Shown here one piece after another: positions 1 through 8,814 of a DNA stretch of 49,745 nucleotides. Under the pieces are notes generated by a model. It was given only the letters and a program-made list of their open reading frames with translations, was not told the origin of the DNA and did no database searches. The translations under genes were made by a program, and so were the position numbers. Each line of letters opens with the position of its first letter. Positions within the stretch are counted from its first letter, which is position 1. The stretch is from Acidobacteriota bacterium (GTDB lineage: Bacteria; Acidobacteriota; Terriglobia; Acidiferrales; UBA7541): the NCBI GenBank assembly GCA_021818865.1, contig JAKASX010000015.1, positions 1 to 49,745 of the forward strand, written 5' to 3'.

Positions 1-135
1 GCTCCGGCGACAGATAACTGAACACGTGATTTTGCTGCTGATCGTTTCCTCGCATGCACGGTTGGACGCACTCGAAGCTGCTCCGTTACACAATTTCCGG
101 GTTTTTCAGCAGCCTGCTAGAGGAGCGTGGCGTCC

Positions 136-468
136 ATGCCGGAAAAATCCGCCAGCCTGGTTCAGGGCACGCTGGACATGCTGATCCTGAAAACGCTCGA
201 TCTCGAGCCGCAGCACGGCTACGGCATCGCGCTCCGCATCGAGCAGATGAGCCACGGCGTCTTTCGCGTGAATCCCGGCTCGCTGTTTCCCGCCTTTCGC
301 CGTCTGGAGCGTTCCGGCCTGCTCCGCGGGGAATGGTGCTCGACCGAAAACAACCGCCGCGCGAAGTACTACCTGCTGACCGAGCGCGGCCGGAAAGCGC
401 TGAAGAGCGAAACGCGGGAGTGGAGCAAGCAGATCGCGGCAATCGCCCGGATTCTGGAAGCAACGTAG
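136..468 (+). CDS. PadR family transcriptional regulator
   Basis: A 110-residue winged-helix regulator. The PadR signature HGYGI lies at residues 27-31, after a helix typical of the family (QGTLDMLILKTL), and is followed by the basic wing region and a short C-terminal dimerisation helix. A GTG at 127 is also in frame, but the AGGAG at 121-125 is 10 nt from the ATG at 136 and only 1 nt from the GTG, so I chose 136. The stop is 9 nt before the ADOP permease gene. In acidobacteria such PadR genes usually precede ADOP permeases and probably control them; the effector is unknown. Family assignment is firm, role inferred from context. Confidence 0.9.
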   Translation: MPEKSASLVQGTLDMLILKTLDLEPQHGYGIALRIEQMSHGVFRVNPGSLFPAFRRLERSGLLRGEWCSTENNRRAKYYLLTERGRKALKSETREWSKQIAAIARILEAT

Positions 469-477
469 GGAGGGGTC

Positions 478-3117
478 ATGCCAGTTCTTCGCAATGCGTT
501 GGCCGGCCTTCGGACGCTGTTCCGCAAGCGCGAAGCCGAGCGTGAAATGGACGAAGAACTCCGGGCGTACCTCGATGCCTCAGCCGGAGAGAAGATGCGC
601 GCGGGAATGAGCCGCGAAGAGGCTTTTCGCGCTGCGCGTGTGGAAATGGGCAGCGCCGAGGCGGTGAAGGAGCAGATTCGCGAAGCGGGTTGGGAACGCG
701 CGATCGACTCGCTTTGGCAGGACATCCGCTACGGCGCGCGCATGCTGCGCAAATCCCCCGGATTCACCGCCGTGGTCGTTTTGACGCTCGCACTCGGCAT
801 CGGCGCAAATACCGCAATTTTCAGCATGGTCGATGCCGTGCTGCTCAACCCCCTGCCTTATCCCGGCGCATCGCGCATTCTTATCATTCACGAGTCGCTT
901 CCTCAAGCTCGGTTTTTGAACGATTCCTGGCCGGATTTCGTTGACTGGCGCGACCAAAACAAGGTCTTTGCGCATATCGCCGCATTTCAGCCTGATTCTT
1001 TTCAGATCGAGTTTGGCGGCAAGCGCTTCGGAGAGTTCGGCGCGCGGGTGTCGAGTTCGGTATTTCCACTCCTGGGAGCGAAGCCGGTTCTTGGCCGCAC
1101 TTTCGATGATGCTGATCAGAAGCTTGGCGCGCCCACGGTCGTGGTCCTCAGCTACGGCCTCTGGCGCAGCGCGATGGGCTCGAATCCGCACGTTGTGGGA
1201 CGCACCATAAAGCTTGGTCGTGAAGCTGCCACCATTATCGGCGTGCTTCCGCGGGGTTTCCGAATTCCCGATTGGCCTTTCAGCCTGTTCCTGCCGATCG
1301 GCCCGATTTCCCAGCAACCAACGATGACCGATCGCGGCAACCATCCGCGGATTGTGGCAATCGCCAAGCTGCGTAAAGGGGTGTCGCTGGAGCATGCCGA
1401 CGTCCAAATGAACACCATCATGGGGCGCCTCGGCCAGGAGTATCCGCAATCGGATAAAAACGAGAAAGCAGTCCTTACGCCGCTGACGGAATACCTGGTT
1501 GGGCCAGGACGGCGTAGCGAACTGATGATGCTGCTGGCCGCAACCGGTCTCTTGTTGCTGCTCGGCTGCGCGAACGTTGCGCACATGACGCTGGCCCGCG
1601 GCCTGGCTCGGCAACGGGAATTCGCCGTGCGCGCGTCGGTGGGCGCGGGGCCAGCACGGCTGGCCCGGCAACTGCTGTTGGAGCATGGACTTTTGGCGCT
1701 TTGTGGTAGCGCAGTTGGCGTGGCCGTGGCCGCACTGAGCGTGCGATGGCTCGTCAAAATGTACCCGGAACAAATCTTCCGGCTGAGTCGCGCGCAGGTG
1801 AACGGTCAGGTGTTGCTTTTCGCGCTTGGAGTCTATCTGCTGGTGACGCTGCTCGTAGGGATTGTGCCCGCGATCAGGGCAGGGAGGATCAGCCCGGGAG
1901 CGTGGCTCAAAGAGGGCGGCCGCGGAACGAACGGTAAGAGCGCGGGCGGACTGCGTTCGGCGCTGCTCGTGGCCGAAGTCGCCCTTGCGCTGGTTTTGAC
2001 TGTCGGCGCGGGACTGATGATACGCAGCCTCTCGATGGCCATGGGTGTCAATCCGGGTTTTCGGCCGAAGCATCTGTTCGAACTGACGATTTGGGCAACG
2101 AGAGCGCAGGTCGCTCATCCCGAGGCCGCGATAATCTTCTTCCAGCAGTGCATCGACCGGATTCGCGCCCTCCCGGGCGTGGAGGCCGTCGGTGTGGCGA
2201 TGAACCCTCCACTTTCGGGAGTGGAATGGACCTCCCCCTTCGGGCAAGGAGCCGCTCCGCCGAACTCGAGCGCGCCATGGACCATGATCGATCCGGTGAC
2301 GCCGGGGTTTTTCCGGACGGTAGGAAGCACGCTGGTCGAAGGGAGATTTTTCACGCGTGCGGATGCCAGCGATTCCGCGCCGGTGACGATTGTGAACGAA
2401 ACGCTGGCTCGCACCATTTCGCGGAGCGGAAACGTGGTTGGAAAGCAGATTTACATCAAGTACGCTCCCGGCCCGTTGCGACGGGTCGTGGGCATCGTAG
2501 CCGATATGAAACAGACCAGCCTGGATACTCCGGACATGCCAGCAGCCTACCTTCCCGCCTCGCCGCAGGTGCCTGACTATTTCGCCACCGTCGTTGTGCG
2601 TACCCACGGAAACCCACGCTTGTTGGAGCAGCCGACGGTCGCGGCGATCCATCAACTCGATAAGGACCAACCCATTGGCGAAATTCAGACATTCGAGGCA
2701 GCAATTCGAGCCGGCCTGCGCGGGAGGAGGTTTTCCGCGCTTCTCTTGGGCCTTTTCGGCGCGCTCGCCCTTTTGCTCGCTGTTGTGGGCGTTTCCGGAG
2801 GGATGGCGTACATGGTAGGCCAGCGGCGCCGGGAAATCGGCGTGCGTGCCGCACTCGGAGCGCAATCGCGCGACATTCTCTTCCTCGTATTGGGCCGAGG
2901 ATTGCTGCTGGCTGGTGTCGGGACCGTGACCGGAACTGGCGCCGCGTTGGCCGCATCAGGACTTCTGCGGCGCCAGCTTTTCGAAGTAAGACCGACAGAT
3001 CCGCTTACGCTGGGCGTCGCCGTTTTGGTGATTGCTCTTGCCGCACTCGCAGCGTGCTGGACCCCGGCATGGCGCGCATCACGCGTCGAACCGATGACCG
3101 TTTTGCGCCACGAATGA
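478..3117 (+). CDS. ADOP-type ABC transporter permease (MacB/FtsX duplicated permease)
   Basis: An 879-residue membrane protein. Residues 1-90 form a soluble charged head typical of the acidobacterial duplicated orphan permeases. A first membrane helix lies near 97-117, then a MacB-like periplasmic domain, a first FtsX three-helix block starting around 345, a second periplasmic domain and a second FtsX block from about 745 to the end. The repeated FtsX motifs ([13 protein letters not shown]; the [13 protein letters not shown] stretch near the C terminus) are visible. It probably works with an ATPase encoded elsewhere, since none is adjacent, in export or mechanotransmission of an unknown substrate. 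A GGGAGGGG tract just upstream serves as the ribosome-binding site. It is probably co-transcribed with the padR gene. Confidence 0.92.
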   Translation: MPVLRNALAGLRTLFRKREAEREMDEELRAYLDASAGEKMRAGMSREEAFRAARVEMGSAEAVKEQIREAGWERAIDSLWQDIRYGARMLRKSPGFTAVVVLTLALGIGANTAIFSMVDAVLLNPLPYPGASRILIIHESLPQARFLNDSWPDFVDWRDQNKVFAHIAAFQPDSFQIEFGGKRFGEFGARVSSSVFPLLGAKPVLGRTFDDADQKLGAPTVVVLSYGLWRSAMGSNPHVVGRTIKLGREAATIIGVLPRGFRIPDWPFSLFLPIGPISQQPTMTDRGNHPRIVAIAKLRKGVSLEHADVQMNTIMGRLGQEYPQSDKNEKAVLTPLTEYLVGPGRRSELMMLLAATGLLLLLGCANVAHMTLARGLARQREFAVRASVGAGPARLARQLLLEHGLLALCGSAVGVAVAALSVRWLVKMYPEQIFRLSRAQVNGQVLLFALGVYLLVTLLVGIVPAIRAGRISPGAWLKEGGRGTNGKSAGGLRSALLVAEVALALVLTVGAGLMIRSLSMAMGVNPGFRPKHLFELTIWATRAQVAHPEAAIIFFQQCIDRIRALPGVEAVGVAMNPPLSGVEWTSPFGQGAAPPNSSAPWTMIDPVTPGFFRTVGSTLVEGRFFTRADASDSAPVTIVNETLARTISRSGNVVGKQIYIKYAPGPLRRVVGIVADMKQTSLDTPDMPAAYLPASPQVPDYFATVVVRTHGNPRLLEQPTVAAIHQLDKDQPIGEIQTFEAAIRAGLRGRRFSALLLGLFGALALLLAVVGVSGGMAYMVGQRRREIGVRAALGAQSRDILFLVLGRGLLLAGVGTVTGTGAALAASGLLRRQLFEVRPTDPLTLGVAVLVIALAALAACWTPAWRASRVEPMTVLRHE

Positions 3118-3135
3118 GCATCGCGGGCCTCTTTG

Positions 3136-3164
3136 TTGACTTGATCGCGCTCACGCCTTAGCAT
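3136..3164 (+). promoter_or_regulatory. Predicted sigma-70 promoter for the secreted protein gene
   Basis: TTGACT at 3136-3141 and TAGCAT at 3159-3164 are separated by 17 nt, about 40 nt before the start codon at 3204. It lies in the short gap after the ADOP gene, so the downstream gene probably has its own transcript. Confidence 0.5.
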
Positions 3165-3203
3165 ACCGGCACTCAGTCTTTCGCGATGCTCCTGGAGGGG
3201 AAA

Positions 3204-3965
3204 ATGAAAACTGCGCTGACCGCTCTCGCCGCTCTATTCTGCCTGTCGCTCTTCGCCGCCGCGCCCGCGCGCGCGCAAGAAGCGCCGCAGCCGACGGTCT
3301 ACACCTACGTTTCTTTCTGGGGAGTGCCGCGCGCTCATTGGGGCGCGATGGAAACTTTCCTCGAGGGCGAGCAATCCGCGTTTGACAAGCTCGTGGACGC
3401 GGGCACGCTCACCGGCTACGGCACGTGCATTTACGAGCTTCACAGCGTGGACGGTTTCACGCATTGCACGTGGTTCCAGGCTTCGAGCGTCGGAAATATT
3501 CTGCGCGCGCTCGATGCGCTCAGTAGTTCAGCGGCGTCGAGTCCCGTCCTGGCCGATACGCGGCACATGGACGAGCTGTATCAATCCACGATGTACGGCG
3601 GCCATCCCGGCGTTTATCACAACGCCTACATGTGGTTTGGCCATTTCACGCCGAAACCCGGCGGCGCCGGCCCGTGGAGCCATCTCTTCGGCATCTACGT
3701 GCGGCCGCAGCTCGACAAAATGGTCGCAAGCGGCGAAGTCGTCAGCTATCAACTTCTGACCCCGCTCGTCCACACACCCGGCTCTTCCGGCACGCTCAAC
3801 TACGACTTCATCAGCACGTCTCCCGACGGCATCGATCATTTTTTCACGGCCATCGGCAAAATCGAATCCGCGAATCCGGCGATTCCCGCGGCGATCAGCT
3901 CCTACGAAAATCCCGCCGGCCATTACGACGTGATTTTGAAAATCCCAGTAGTACGGGAAAAATAG
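3204..3965 (+). CDS. Secreted protein of unknown function
   Basis: A 253-residue protein with a clear Sec signal peptide (KTALTALAALFCLSLFAAA, cleavage after ARA). A longer start exists at 3186, but GGAGGGG at 3194-3200 fits the ATG at 3204. The mature protein looks like two related halves: the first (about 26-110) and second (about 140-240) each hold a Phe/Trp-rich strand, a helix with LDK/FDK-V-GE/GT and a strand ending in a D-G-I/F-H-F/T motif. This resembles a tandem dimeric alpha-beta barrel, but that is inference. I recognise no catalytic motif and do not assign a function. It converges on the amidase gene downstream. Confidence 0.75.
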   Translation: MKTALTALAALFCLSLFAAAPARAQEAPQPTVYTYVSFWGVPRAHWGAMETFLEGEQSAFDKLVDAGTLTGYGTCIYELHSVDGFTHCTWFQASSVGNILRALDALSSSAASSPVLADTRHMDELYQSTMYGGHPGVYHNAYMWFGHFTPKPGGAGPWSHLFGIYVRPQLDKMVASGEVVSYQLLTPLVHTPGSSGTLNYDFISTSPDGIDHFFTAIGKIESANPAIPAAISSYENPAGHYDVILKIPVVREK

Positions 3966-3999
3966 CCGCCGCCCTCAGGGAAAGGGTGCGCGGGCCGAC

Positions 4000-6393
4000 C
4001 TATGGCTCAAGGACGAGTTTTTGCGCGGTCGCTTTTTCCACGGCCTTCTTCGAAAATGCGAGTGGAAAATATTTCCCGGCGCGCCACAGTGGCAGCAGAT
4101 TGCGGTAATCGCGGCTTGCAGGCTGCCCGCTTTGCCCGGGAACGTTGATCGCCACGGACTCGTCCCAGTTCGCCAGACTGAAGATCTCCTTGTAGCTCGA
4201 GCCGGCGAGCACGCGAAACGGCCCCGGCCCGTTGAAATACTGCGCGTCAATGGTGTAATCGTCGCCGGGTCGCGGAATGGGTCCCTCATCCAGCAGCGCG
4301 CGCGAACCGTGAAGCGCGTCGAGCGGATCGCGAAACGTCAGCGTGTGCAATTCGCCCCAGGACCAGTTCGCCGGATTTGCGCCTTGCAGTTGGTCGAGCC
4401 GCTCATGCGCCGCGTGCAACGCCTGGAGCATCACCTGGTTGCGCCCCTCGACGGTATTTGGGCCGAAAACAGCGGTAGTTGGGCGTGACAAATATTTCAG
4501 CAACAGCGTCGGCGGCCACGCGGCAACCACCTCGCCCGCGTCCGGCACCACCCGCAGCCGCACGGCTCGCGTCAAGCCGCGCAGCCACAGCTCAAATAAC
4601 GCCGGCGCCGCGCCCGTATTGACCACGCCATTCCATCCAGCGAGCAATTTTTGCGCTGGCGTGGGATTCGGCCCGATCGCACGCCGCAACATCGGCAGGA
4701 GCGCGCGAGCGGGCAGCGAAACTTGGTCGTTCTGCAAATTTTCCATGTCCGCGACGCCGATTTTCCGTCCGCTCTTCCAGTCGCGCCCGAGCACCTGCAA
4801 GATTCGCCGATAGCGGTATCCCGGCGCCCACAGGAATCCGATCTTGTAGGGATAATTTTCCGGAATCATACGCTGATTCGCGGAAGCGGTGTATTCCGCT
4901 GCCGGCCGGAGGCACCAGTGGCATTCGCCATTGAAACTGTGCGGCAATTCGGAATCGGGCACGAATCCCGCCCATTCGTAATTGCCGTTGCCGGGAACGG
5001 GCAGCAAGCCCGTCCAGTTTTTGCGAATCGGCGCGAGCCCCACCGAGTACATGCCGATGTTTCCTTGCGTATCGGCATACACCAGATTTTCCGAGGGTAC
5101 TTTCCATCTCGCCGTCGCGGCTTCGAATTGCGCCCAATTCCGCGCGCGATCCACGGCGAGCGCGCCCAGATACCCCGCCGTGCCCGGCTCCGCGCCGATC
5201 CAGTGCAAGGCAAGCGCGCGATGCGCGTCGGACCAGAGCACCGGCCCGTGCCGCGTGAATTTCAAATCCATCGTCACGTCCGGCCGGCCGCGCACGCGAA
5301 ACGTTGTGCGAATCACTTTCATCCGCGCCCAGCCGCTCGGCGTCTTGTATTCCAGCGGGTCGCGCGGATTCAGCTGCTCGACGTAGAAATCCTCCTGATC
5401 CTCGCCGAAAATCGTGAATCCCCACGCGATATGCCGATTGTGGCCGACGGCGACGCCGGGCAGCGCCGGCTCGCCCGCGCCTTCCACGTCCCATCCCGGC
5501 GCGACGAGCTGCACCATGTAGCGCAGCGACGGCTCGGCCAGCACGCGGTGCGGATCGTTGGCCAGCAGCGGCATGCCGGTCGTCGTCATCTTGCCGGAAA
5601 CCGCCCAATCGTTGCTGCCTTCGAGCGCGTCGCGGGGAAACCCGATTCGCGTATCGGTGCCGACGAGGCCGGTCAGCAATTTCGGCGATAGCCCCGCGTA
5701 ATCCACGCCCGGCGCGGGGTCGAATTTGACGCGCGGATCGAGATCAAACAATTTGTCGGCGCGCGCGACGCCCAGCTTCGCGACCGCCTCCGCGTGCTGC
5801 AATTCGCCGATGGCGTTGTTCATCATCGAAAATGCCGCCATGCGGTTCAGGCAGTCCCGCGGCCGCCACGGCCGGGGTCTGAACCCAGCAATGCGAAATT
5901 CAATAGGCAGTCCCTTGCCGCCGGGTGCCATGCGCCGAGCGATGTACGCGTTGATTCCCGCGGTGAAAGCTTCGAGGATGCGGTGCGTATCGGGCGAATA
6001 ACTCGCGTATTCCGCCTGCATGTTGCCGCGATACTGGAGCAGGCGCGCGTAAATATCGCGCGGCAACGCCGAAGGCCCGAGGATTTCCGCCAGGCGTCCT
6101 TGCCCGGACCGTTTCCACAATTCCATTTGAAACAGACGGTCCTGCGCGGCCACGTACCCTTGCGCGAAGAACAGGTCGTGCTCGTTCTGCGCGTAGATAT
6201 GCGGCACGCCCCACCGGTCGCGAATCACGGTGACTGGAGCGCGTAAGCCCGGCAATTTCAGCGTACCCTGCAAGGTCGAAAGCTCGGCTTGCGACTGGGC
6301 CCGCAGCTGCGGCCCATTCGGCGGCAGCGCCTCACCGCTCGCGCACAAGACCGCTAGAACAATCAGGATGAGCAGCGATGATCTCCGTTTCAT
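4000..6393 (-). CDS. Penicillin acylase family (S45 Ntn-hydrolase) amidase
   Basis: A 797-residue exported precursor of the penicillin/acyl-homoserine-lactone acylase family. After an N-terminal signal peptide come the alpha-chain motifs (IRDRWGVPHIYA, AQGYVAAQDRLFQMELWKRS), a linker, and the autocleavage site GSNDWAVSG, whose Ser260 would become the N-terminal nucleophile of the beta chain. AWGFTIFGEDQEDFYVEQL and later Asn/Arg-rich beta-chain motifs follow. Length matches the family. Start at ATG 6393, with GGAGG 5 nt upstream; the in-frame GTGs at 6396 and 6399 overlap the ribosome-binding site. It cleaves amide bonds; the natural substrate (beta-lactam, AHL or other acyl amide) cannot be read from the sequence. 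Likely periplasmic. Confidence 0.92.
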   Translation of the reverse strand: MKRRSSLLILIVLAVLCASGEALPPNGPQLRAQSQAELSTLQGTLKLPGLRAPVTVIRDRWGVPHIYAQNEHDLFFAQGYVAAQDRLFQMELWKRSGQGRLAEILGPSALPRDIYARLLQYRGNMQAEYASYSPDTHRILEAFTAGINAYIARRMAPGGKGLPIEFRIAGFRPRPWRPRDCLNRMAAFSMMNNAIGELQHAEAVAKLGVARADKLFDLDPRVKFDPAPGVDYAGLSPKLLTGLVGTDTRIGFPRDALEGSNDWAVSGKMTTTGMPLLANDPHRVLAEPSLRYMVQLVAPGWDVEGAGEPALPGVAVGHNRHIAWGFTIFGEDQEDFYVEQLNPRDPLEYKTPSGWARMKVIRTTFRVRGRPDVTMDLKFTRHGPVLWSDAHRALALHWIGAEPGTAGYLGALAVDRARNWAQFEAATARWKVPSENLVYADTQGNIGMYSVGLAPIRKNWTGLLPVPGNGNYEWAGFVPDSELPHSFNGECHWCLRPAAEYTASANQRMIPENYPYKIGFLWAPGYRYRRILQVLGRDWKSGRKIGVADMENLQNDQVSLPARALLPMLRRAIGPNPTPAQKLLAGWNGVVNTGAAPALFELWLRGLTRAVRLRVVPDAGEVVAAWPPTLLLKYLSRPTTAVFGPNTVEGRNQVMLQALHAAHERLDQLQGANPANWSWGELHTLTFRDPLDALHGSRALLDEGPIPRPGDDYTIDAQYFNGPGPFRVLAGSSYKEIFSLANWDESVAINVPGQSGQPASRDYRNLLPLWRAGKYFPLAFSKKAVEKATAQKLVLEP

Positions 6394-6472
6394 CACCACC
6401 TCCGCTTTTCTTCTTCGCGCCGTGTTTTCGCGAAAACGATTGCCTGCCCTCGCATGCGGCTGCGTGTCGCAA

Positions 6473-7822
6473 TCAGTTCGTCATCGAAGCCGTGCTGTTT
6501 TCTTCGGCCGCCGTCGGCCGAATGATGCCCGTCGTGCCTTCGATCGTGATTTTCGTGCCGTAGGGCGCCGAGAGCCGCTGGAGCCGCGCCAGAATGCGGT
6601 GCGCTTCGGCGGGCGAGGCCATTTTCGGGACGCCGCGGTCGGCGGCGCGGCGCATCGCGCCTAGCGTCACCGGATAGAGCCGGATTTCCGCCACTTTGCC
6701 GTTTTCGAACCGGCTCACCGCGATCACGCTTTCGTACCACCGCCGCCCGGTGAACCATTTCTTGTCGAGCGCCGCGTTCTGCTCCTCGTCGGTGGTCGTC
6801 GCCGGGTTCAAGTGCCACTCTTCGTATTCATCCACGCCCACCGGCGATTCCATCGACGATTCGAAAAAGAAATTTCCCAGCGAATAGAAGATCGGCTTGC
6901 CCTTGTAGATTTCGATTCCGCGCAACTGGTGCGGGCCGTGGCCGATGAATTCGTCGGCGCCGGCGTCGATCGCTTCGTGCGCGAGTTTCGGCAGGAAATC
7001 GGGCGGAACGTCGCTCCAGTTTCCCGGCTCGTGCGTGTGGATCGTGGCGATGACGAAATCGGAATTTTCCTTGCCCTGCCGGATCGCCTTCAAAATTCCC
7101 TTCACGTCCGATTCGTTCATCTTGAACGCAATGCCCGGCTGTTCGCCCAGCTTGAATCGCCGCCCGAACAGGTTCACCACGTTCGGATTTTTCTCTTTCG
7201 GCGTCTGTTCCTGCTCGGCCTTCGGCATCTCGTCGTAAATTTCCTGATAGAGCGACTTCACCTGATCGAAAACGTCTTTCGGCACCACGATGTACGCCGT
7301 CGTTCGCAACGCGTCGATGCCCGGCCGGCCCGGCGCCGCGCCCAGCGGATCCATCGCCCGCGACATCGGCGTGAACGAGGACGCGATGGAAACGATTCCC
7401 ACGCGGCCCTCCGGCGTCGCCAGGAAATGCGCCGCTTGCGCCGCGCTCAAATCCTTGCCCGAGCCCGCGTAGACCACCCCCGCCTTCGTCAGCAAGCGGT
7501 CGGTCGCTTCCATCCCCTGCAGGCCCCAATCCGTCGCGTGGTTGTTCGCCCGCGAAACGATGTCGATGCCCATCCGCTTGATGTCCGCCGGCACCAGCGG
7601 CGAATCGATCAGCCACGCTCCGCCGTTTTCCGCCGCCGGATAGCCTTTGAAAGTACGAATGTTGAACGCCGACCCTTCGAAATTGCCGAAACCCGCGTCG
7701 GCGTGCTGAATTGCATGGATCGCCGCCTGGAATCGGGGATCGGCCAGATTCGATGTCGGCTGATTCAGAATTAGATCGCCGACCGAAGCGAGCGTGAATC
7801 CGTTGGCGATCGTGCAATTCAT
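6473..7822 (-). CDS. CapA family metallophosphatase-like protein (leader interrupted)
   Basis: A 449-residue open frame of the CapA/PGA_cap family (calcineurin-like fold). Visible motifs are ASVGDLILN near residues 12-20, a GNFEG stretch, a NNHATDWG motif, IHTHEPGNW and GHGPHQLRGIEIYKGKPIFYSLGNFFFES, all metal-ligand or core motifs of the family. The open frame begins at ATG 7822 without a good ribosome-binding site. Upstream, in the same frame, an AGGAGG-preceded ATG at 7957 opens a signal peptide that is broken by a TAA at 7892-7894. The functional precursor was therefore probably 7957-6473, and this copy is either a recent pseudogene, a sequencing error, or a protein made without export. 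Exact substrate unknown; some relatives act in capsule or poly-gamma-glutamate handling. Confidence 0.8.
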   Translation of the reverse strand: MNCTIANGFTLASVGDLILNQPTSNLADPRFQAAIHAIQHADAGFGNFEGSAFNIRTFKGYPAAENGGAWLIDSPLVPADIKRMGIDIVSRANNHATDWGLQGMEATDRLLTKAGVVYAGSGKDLSAAQAAHFLATPEGRVGIVSIASSFTPMSRAMDPLGAAPGRPGIDALRTTAYIVVPKDVFDQVKSLYQEIYDEMPKAEQEQTPKEKNPNVVNLFGRRFKLGEQPGIAFKMNESDVKGILKAIRQGKENSDFVIATIHTHEPGNWSDVPPDFLPKLAHEAIDAGADEFIGHGPHQLRGIEIYKGKPIFYSLGNFFFESSMESPVGVDEYEEWHLNPATTTDEEQNAALDKKWFTGRRWYESVIAVSRFENGKVAEIRLYPVTLGAMRRAADRGVPKMASPAEAHRILARLQRLSAPYGTKITIEGTTGIIRPTAAEENSTASMTN

Positions 7823-7957
7823 GCTCTGATTGTTTCCCGGCGTGATTTTCGCCGGCTGTTTCGTTTTTTGCGGCGTCTGCGCCCAAGCTGCTTAAAAAAA
7901 GAGCGTCGCCATCGCCGCTCCCATCACGCAAATCCCTAATCCGCGTCGCGCGTTCAT
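7823..7957 (-). pseudogene. Interrupted signal-peptide leader of the CapA-like gene
   Basis: Reading minus from ATG 7957 gives MNARRGLGICVMGAAMATLFF, then TAA (7892-7894), then AAWAQTPQKTK and on into the CapA frame, 45 codons before ATG 7822. An AGGAGGG ribosome-binding site sits about 9 nt before ATG 7957. The pieces on both sides of the stop make one textbook signal peptide with an AWA cleavage site, and they are in the same frame, so a base substitution such as TTA to TAA explains it better than an indel. The stop directly follows a run of seven T. Confidence 0.7.
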
Positions 7958-8032
7958 TCCCAACCCCCTCCTGGTCGCACACCCTCGGTTTCCGAAGCGT
8001 CGGCGGGATTCTACACCACCGGCGAGCCGCGT

Positions 8033-8068
8033 GGCGCGGCCCGAAGTTCGCGCGGGCCGCGCCGTTTT
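8033..8068 (+). terminator. GC-rich hairpin with short T run between divergent genes
   Basis: An 11-bp perfect stem (8033-8043 with 8053-8063) and 9-nt loop is followed by GTTTT. It lies in the gap between the CapA-like gene and the peroxiredoxin gene. It could be a terminator or attenuator reading rightward. Having no gene that ends just before it, its job is unclear. Confidence 0.3.
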
Positions 8069-8130
8069 CGCTATGCTGGGTTCGCTCGCGGCCGAGGGGA
8101 TCTCCTCGGCGCGCGAAAGGAGGCGAAACG

Positions 8131-8787
8131 ATGGGGTTGCGGGAGGATTTGACGGCGCTTCGCATGCAGCGCGAGGCGAATCGGAATCCCGACTGGGTGC
8201 GCATCATGCATCGCGCCACCGACGATCTGCGCGATTCGGGCATCGCCCAGCGCGTGTTGAAGCCGGGCGCCCGCGCCCCGGAATTCGATCTCCTGAACGC
8301 AGAGGGCGAGCGCCGCAGCTTGCAAGAGCTGCGCGCGCGCGGGCCGCTCGTCGTGAATTTCTATCGCGGCGTCTGGTGACCCTACTGCAACCTGGAGCTG
8401 GCAGCTCTGGAAGCCGCAAAACCGAAGTTCGAATCGCTCGGCGCGACGCTCGTCGCGATTTCCCCGCAGACCGAGCCGTACCTGCGCCACAGCCAGGAGA
8501 AAAACGGCGTCACCTTCGATTTGCTCGGCGATCCGGAAAACCGCGTGGCGCGCCAGTTTGGCCTGGTCTTCGATATTCCCGCCGAACTCAAGGAAGTCTA
8601 CACGCTGATGAAAATCGATCTGCCGCGCTACAACGGCGATTCTTCCTGGCAACTGCCCATGCCCGCGCGTTTCGTGATCGATCCCGGGGGCGTCGTTCGC
8701 CACGCCGATTTCGATCCCGATTACACCGTTCGCCCCGATCCCTTGGAAACGCTCGCCGCGCTGCGGCGTCTCGAGGAACGAGCGTAG
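8131..8787 (+). CDS. Predicted selenoprotein: peroxiredoxin-like (AhpC/TSA, UxxC motif)
   Basis: A 218-residue thioredoxin-fold, peroxiredoxin-like protein read through an in-frame TGA at 8377-8379. Residues 1-82 end in LVVNFYRGVW, then TGA, then PYCNLEL; the family has RGxWCPYCNLEL, so TGA replaces the first Cys of the CxxC redox site (Sec83, Cys86). The frame continues to a TAG at 8785 with conserved family sequence (ATLVAISPQTE, FDLLGDPENRVARQFGL, ARFVIDPGGVVRHADFD). A strong AAAGGAGG ribosome-binding site precedes ATG 8131 by 7 nt. A SECIS-like hairpin follows the TGA. It would reduce peroxides or disulfides in the cytoplasm. Alternative: a nonsense mutation, judged unlikely because of the position, the hairpin and the second case at 11956. 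Confidence 0.85.
8392..8410 (+). promoter_or_regulatory. Predicted bacterial SECIS element of the peroxiredoxin selenoprotein
   Basis: An 8-bp stem (8392-8399 with 8403-8410, including two G-U pairs) closes a GGC loop at 8400-8402. The loop starts 21 nt after the TGA. Known bacterial SECIS hairpins lie within the coding region just after the UGA, with the apical loop roughly 16-37 nt away and a G in the first two loop positions; this one satisfies all of these. Confidence 0.75.
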
Positions 8788-8813
8788 GGACGGACTGGAA
8801 CCCGTCCCTACGC
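8782..8813. terminator. 12-bp perfect inverted repeat between convergent genes
   Basis: GCGTAGGGACGG at 8782-8793 pairs perfectly with CCGTCCCTACGC at 8802-8813 around an 8-nt loop. It contains the stop codon of the peroxiredoxin gene and abuts the stop of the MerR gene coming from the other side. It has no T tract, so it may act as a bidirectional stem terminator, an mRNA-stabilising hairpin, or be a REP-like repeat. Confidence 0.5.
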
Positions 8814-8814
8814 G

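Noticed and set aside
580-2865. Long minus-strand open frame (761 codons)
   Set aside because: Antisense shadow of the ADOP permease gene; the translation lacks domain patterns and the plus-strand frame is clearly a permease.
7892-7894. Recoding of the TAA in the CapA leader
   Set aside because: No known natural recoding inserts an amino acid at TAA in such bacteria; a substitution or error is simpler.
6828-8243. 471-codon minus-strand frame overlapping the CapA-like gene
   Set aside because: Gly/Arg-rich out-of-frame reading of CapA and the peroxiredoxin antisense; no domain. The true upstream extension of CapA is the interrupted leader in another frame.
8131-8379. Peroxiredoxin fragment ending at TGA as a complete small protein
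   Set aside because: It would stop exactly before the second catalytic Cys; homology continues in frame, so a read-through gene is the better model.
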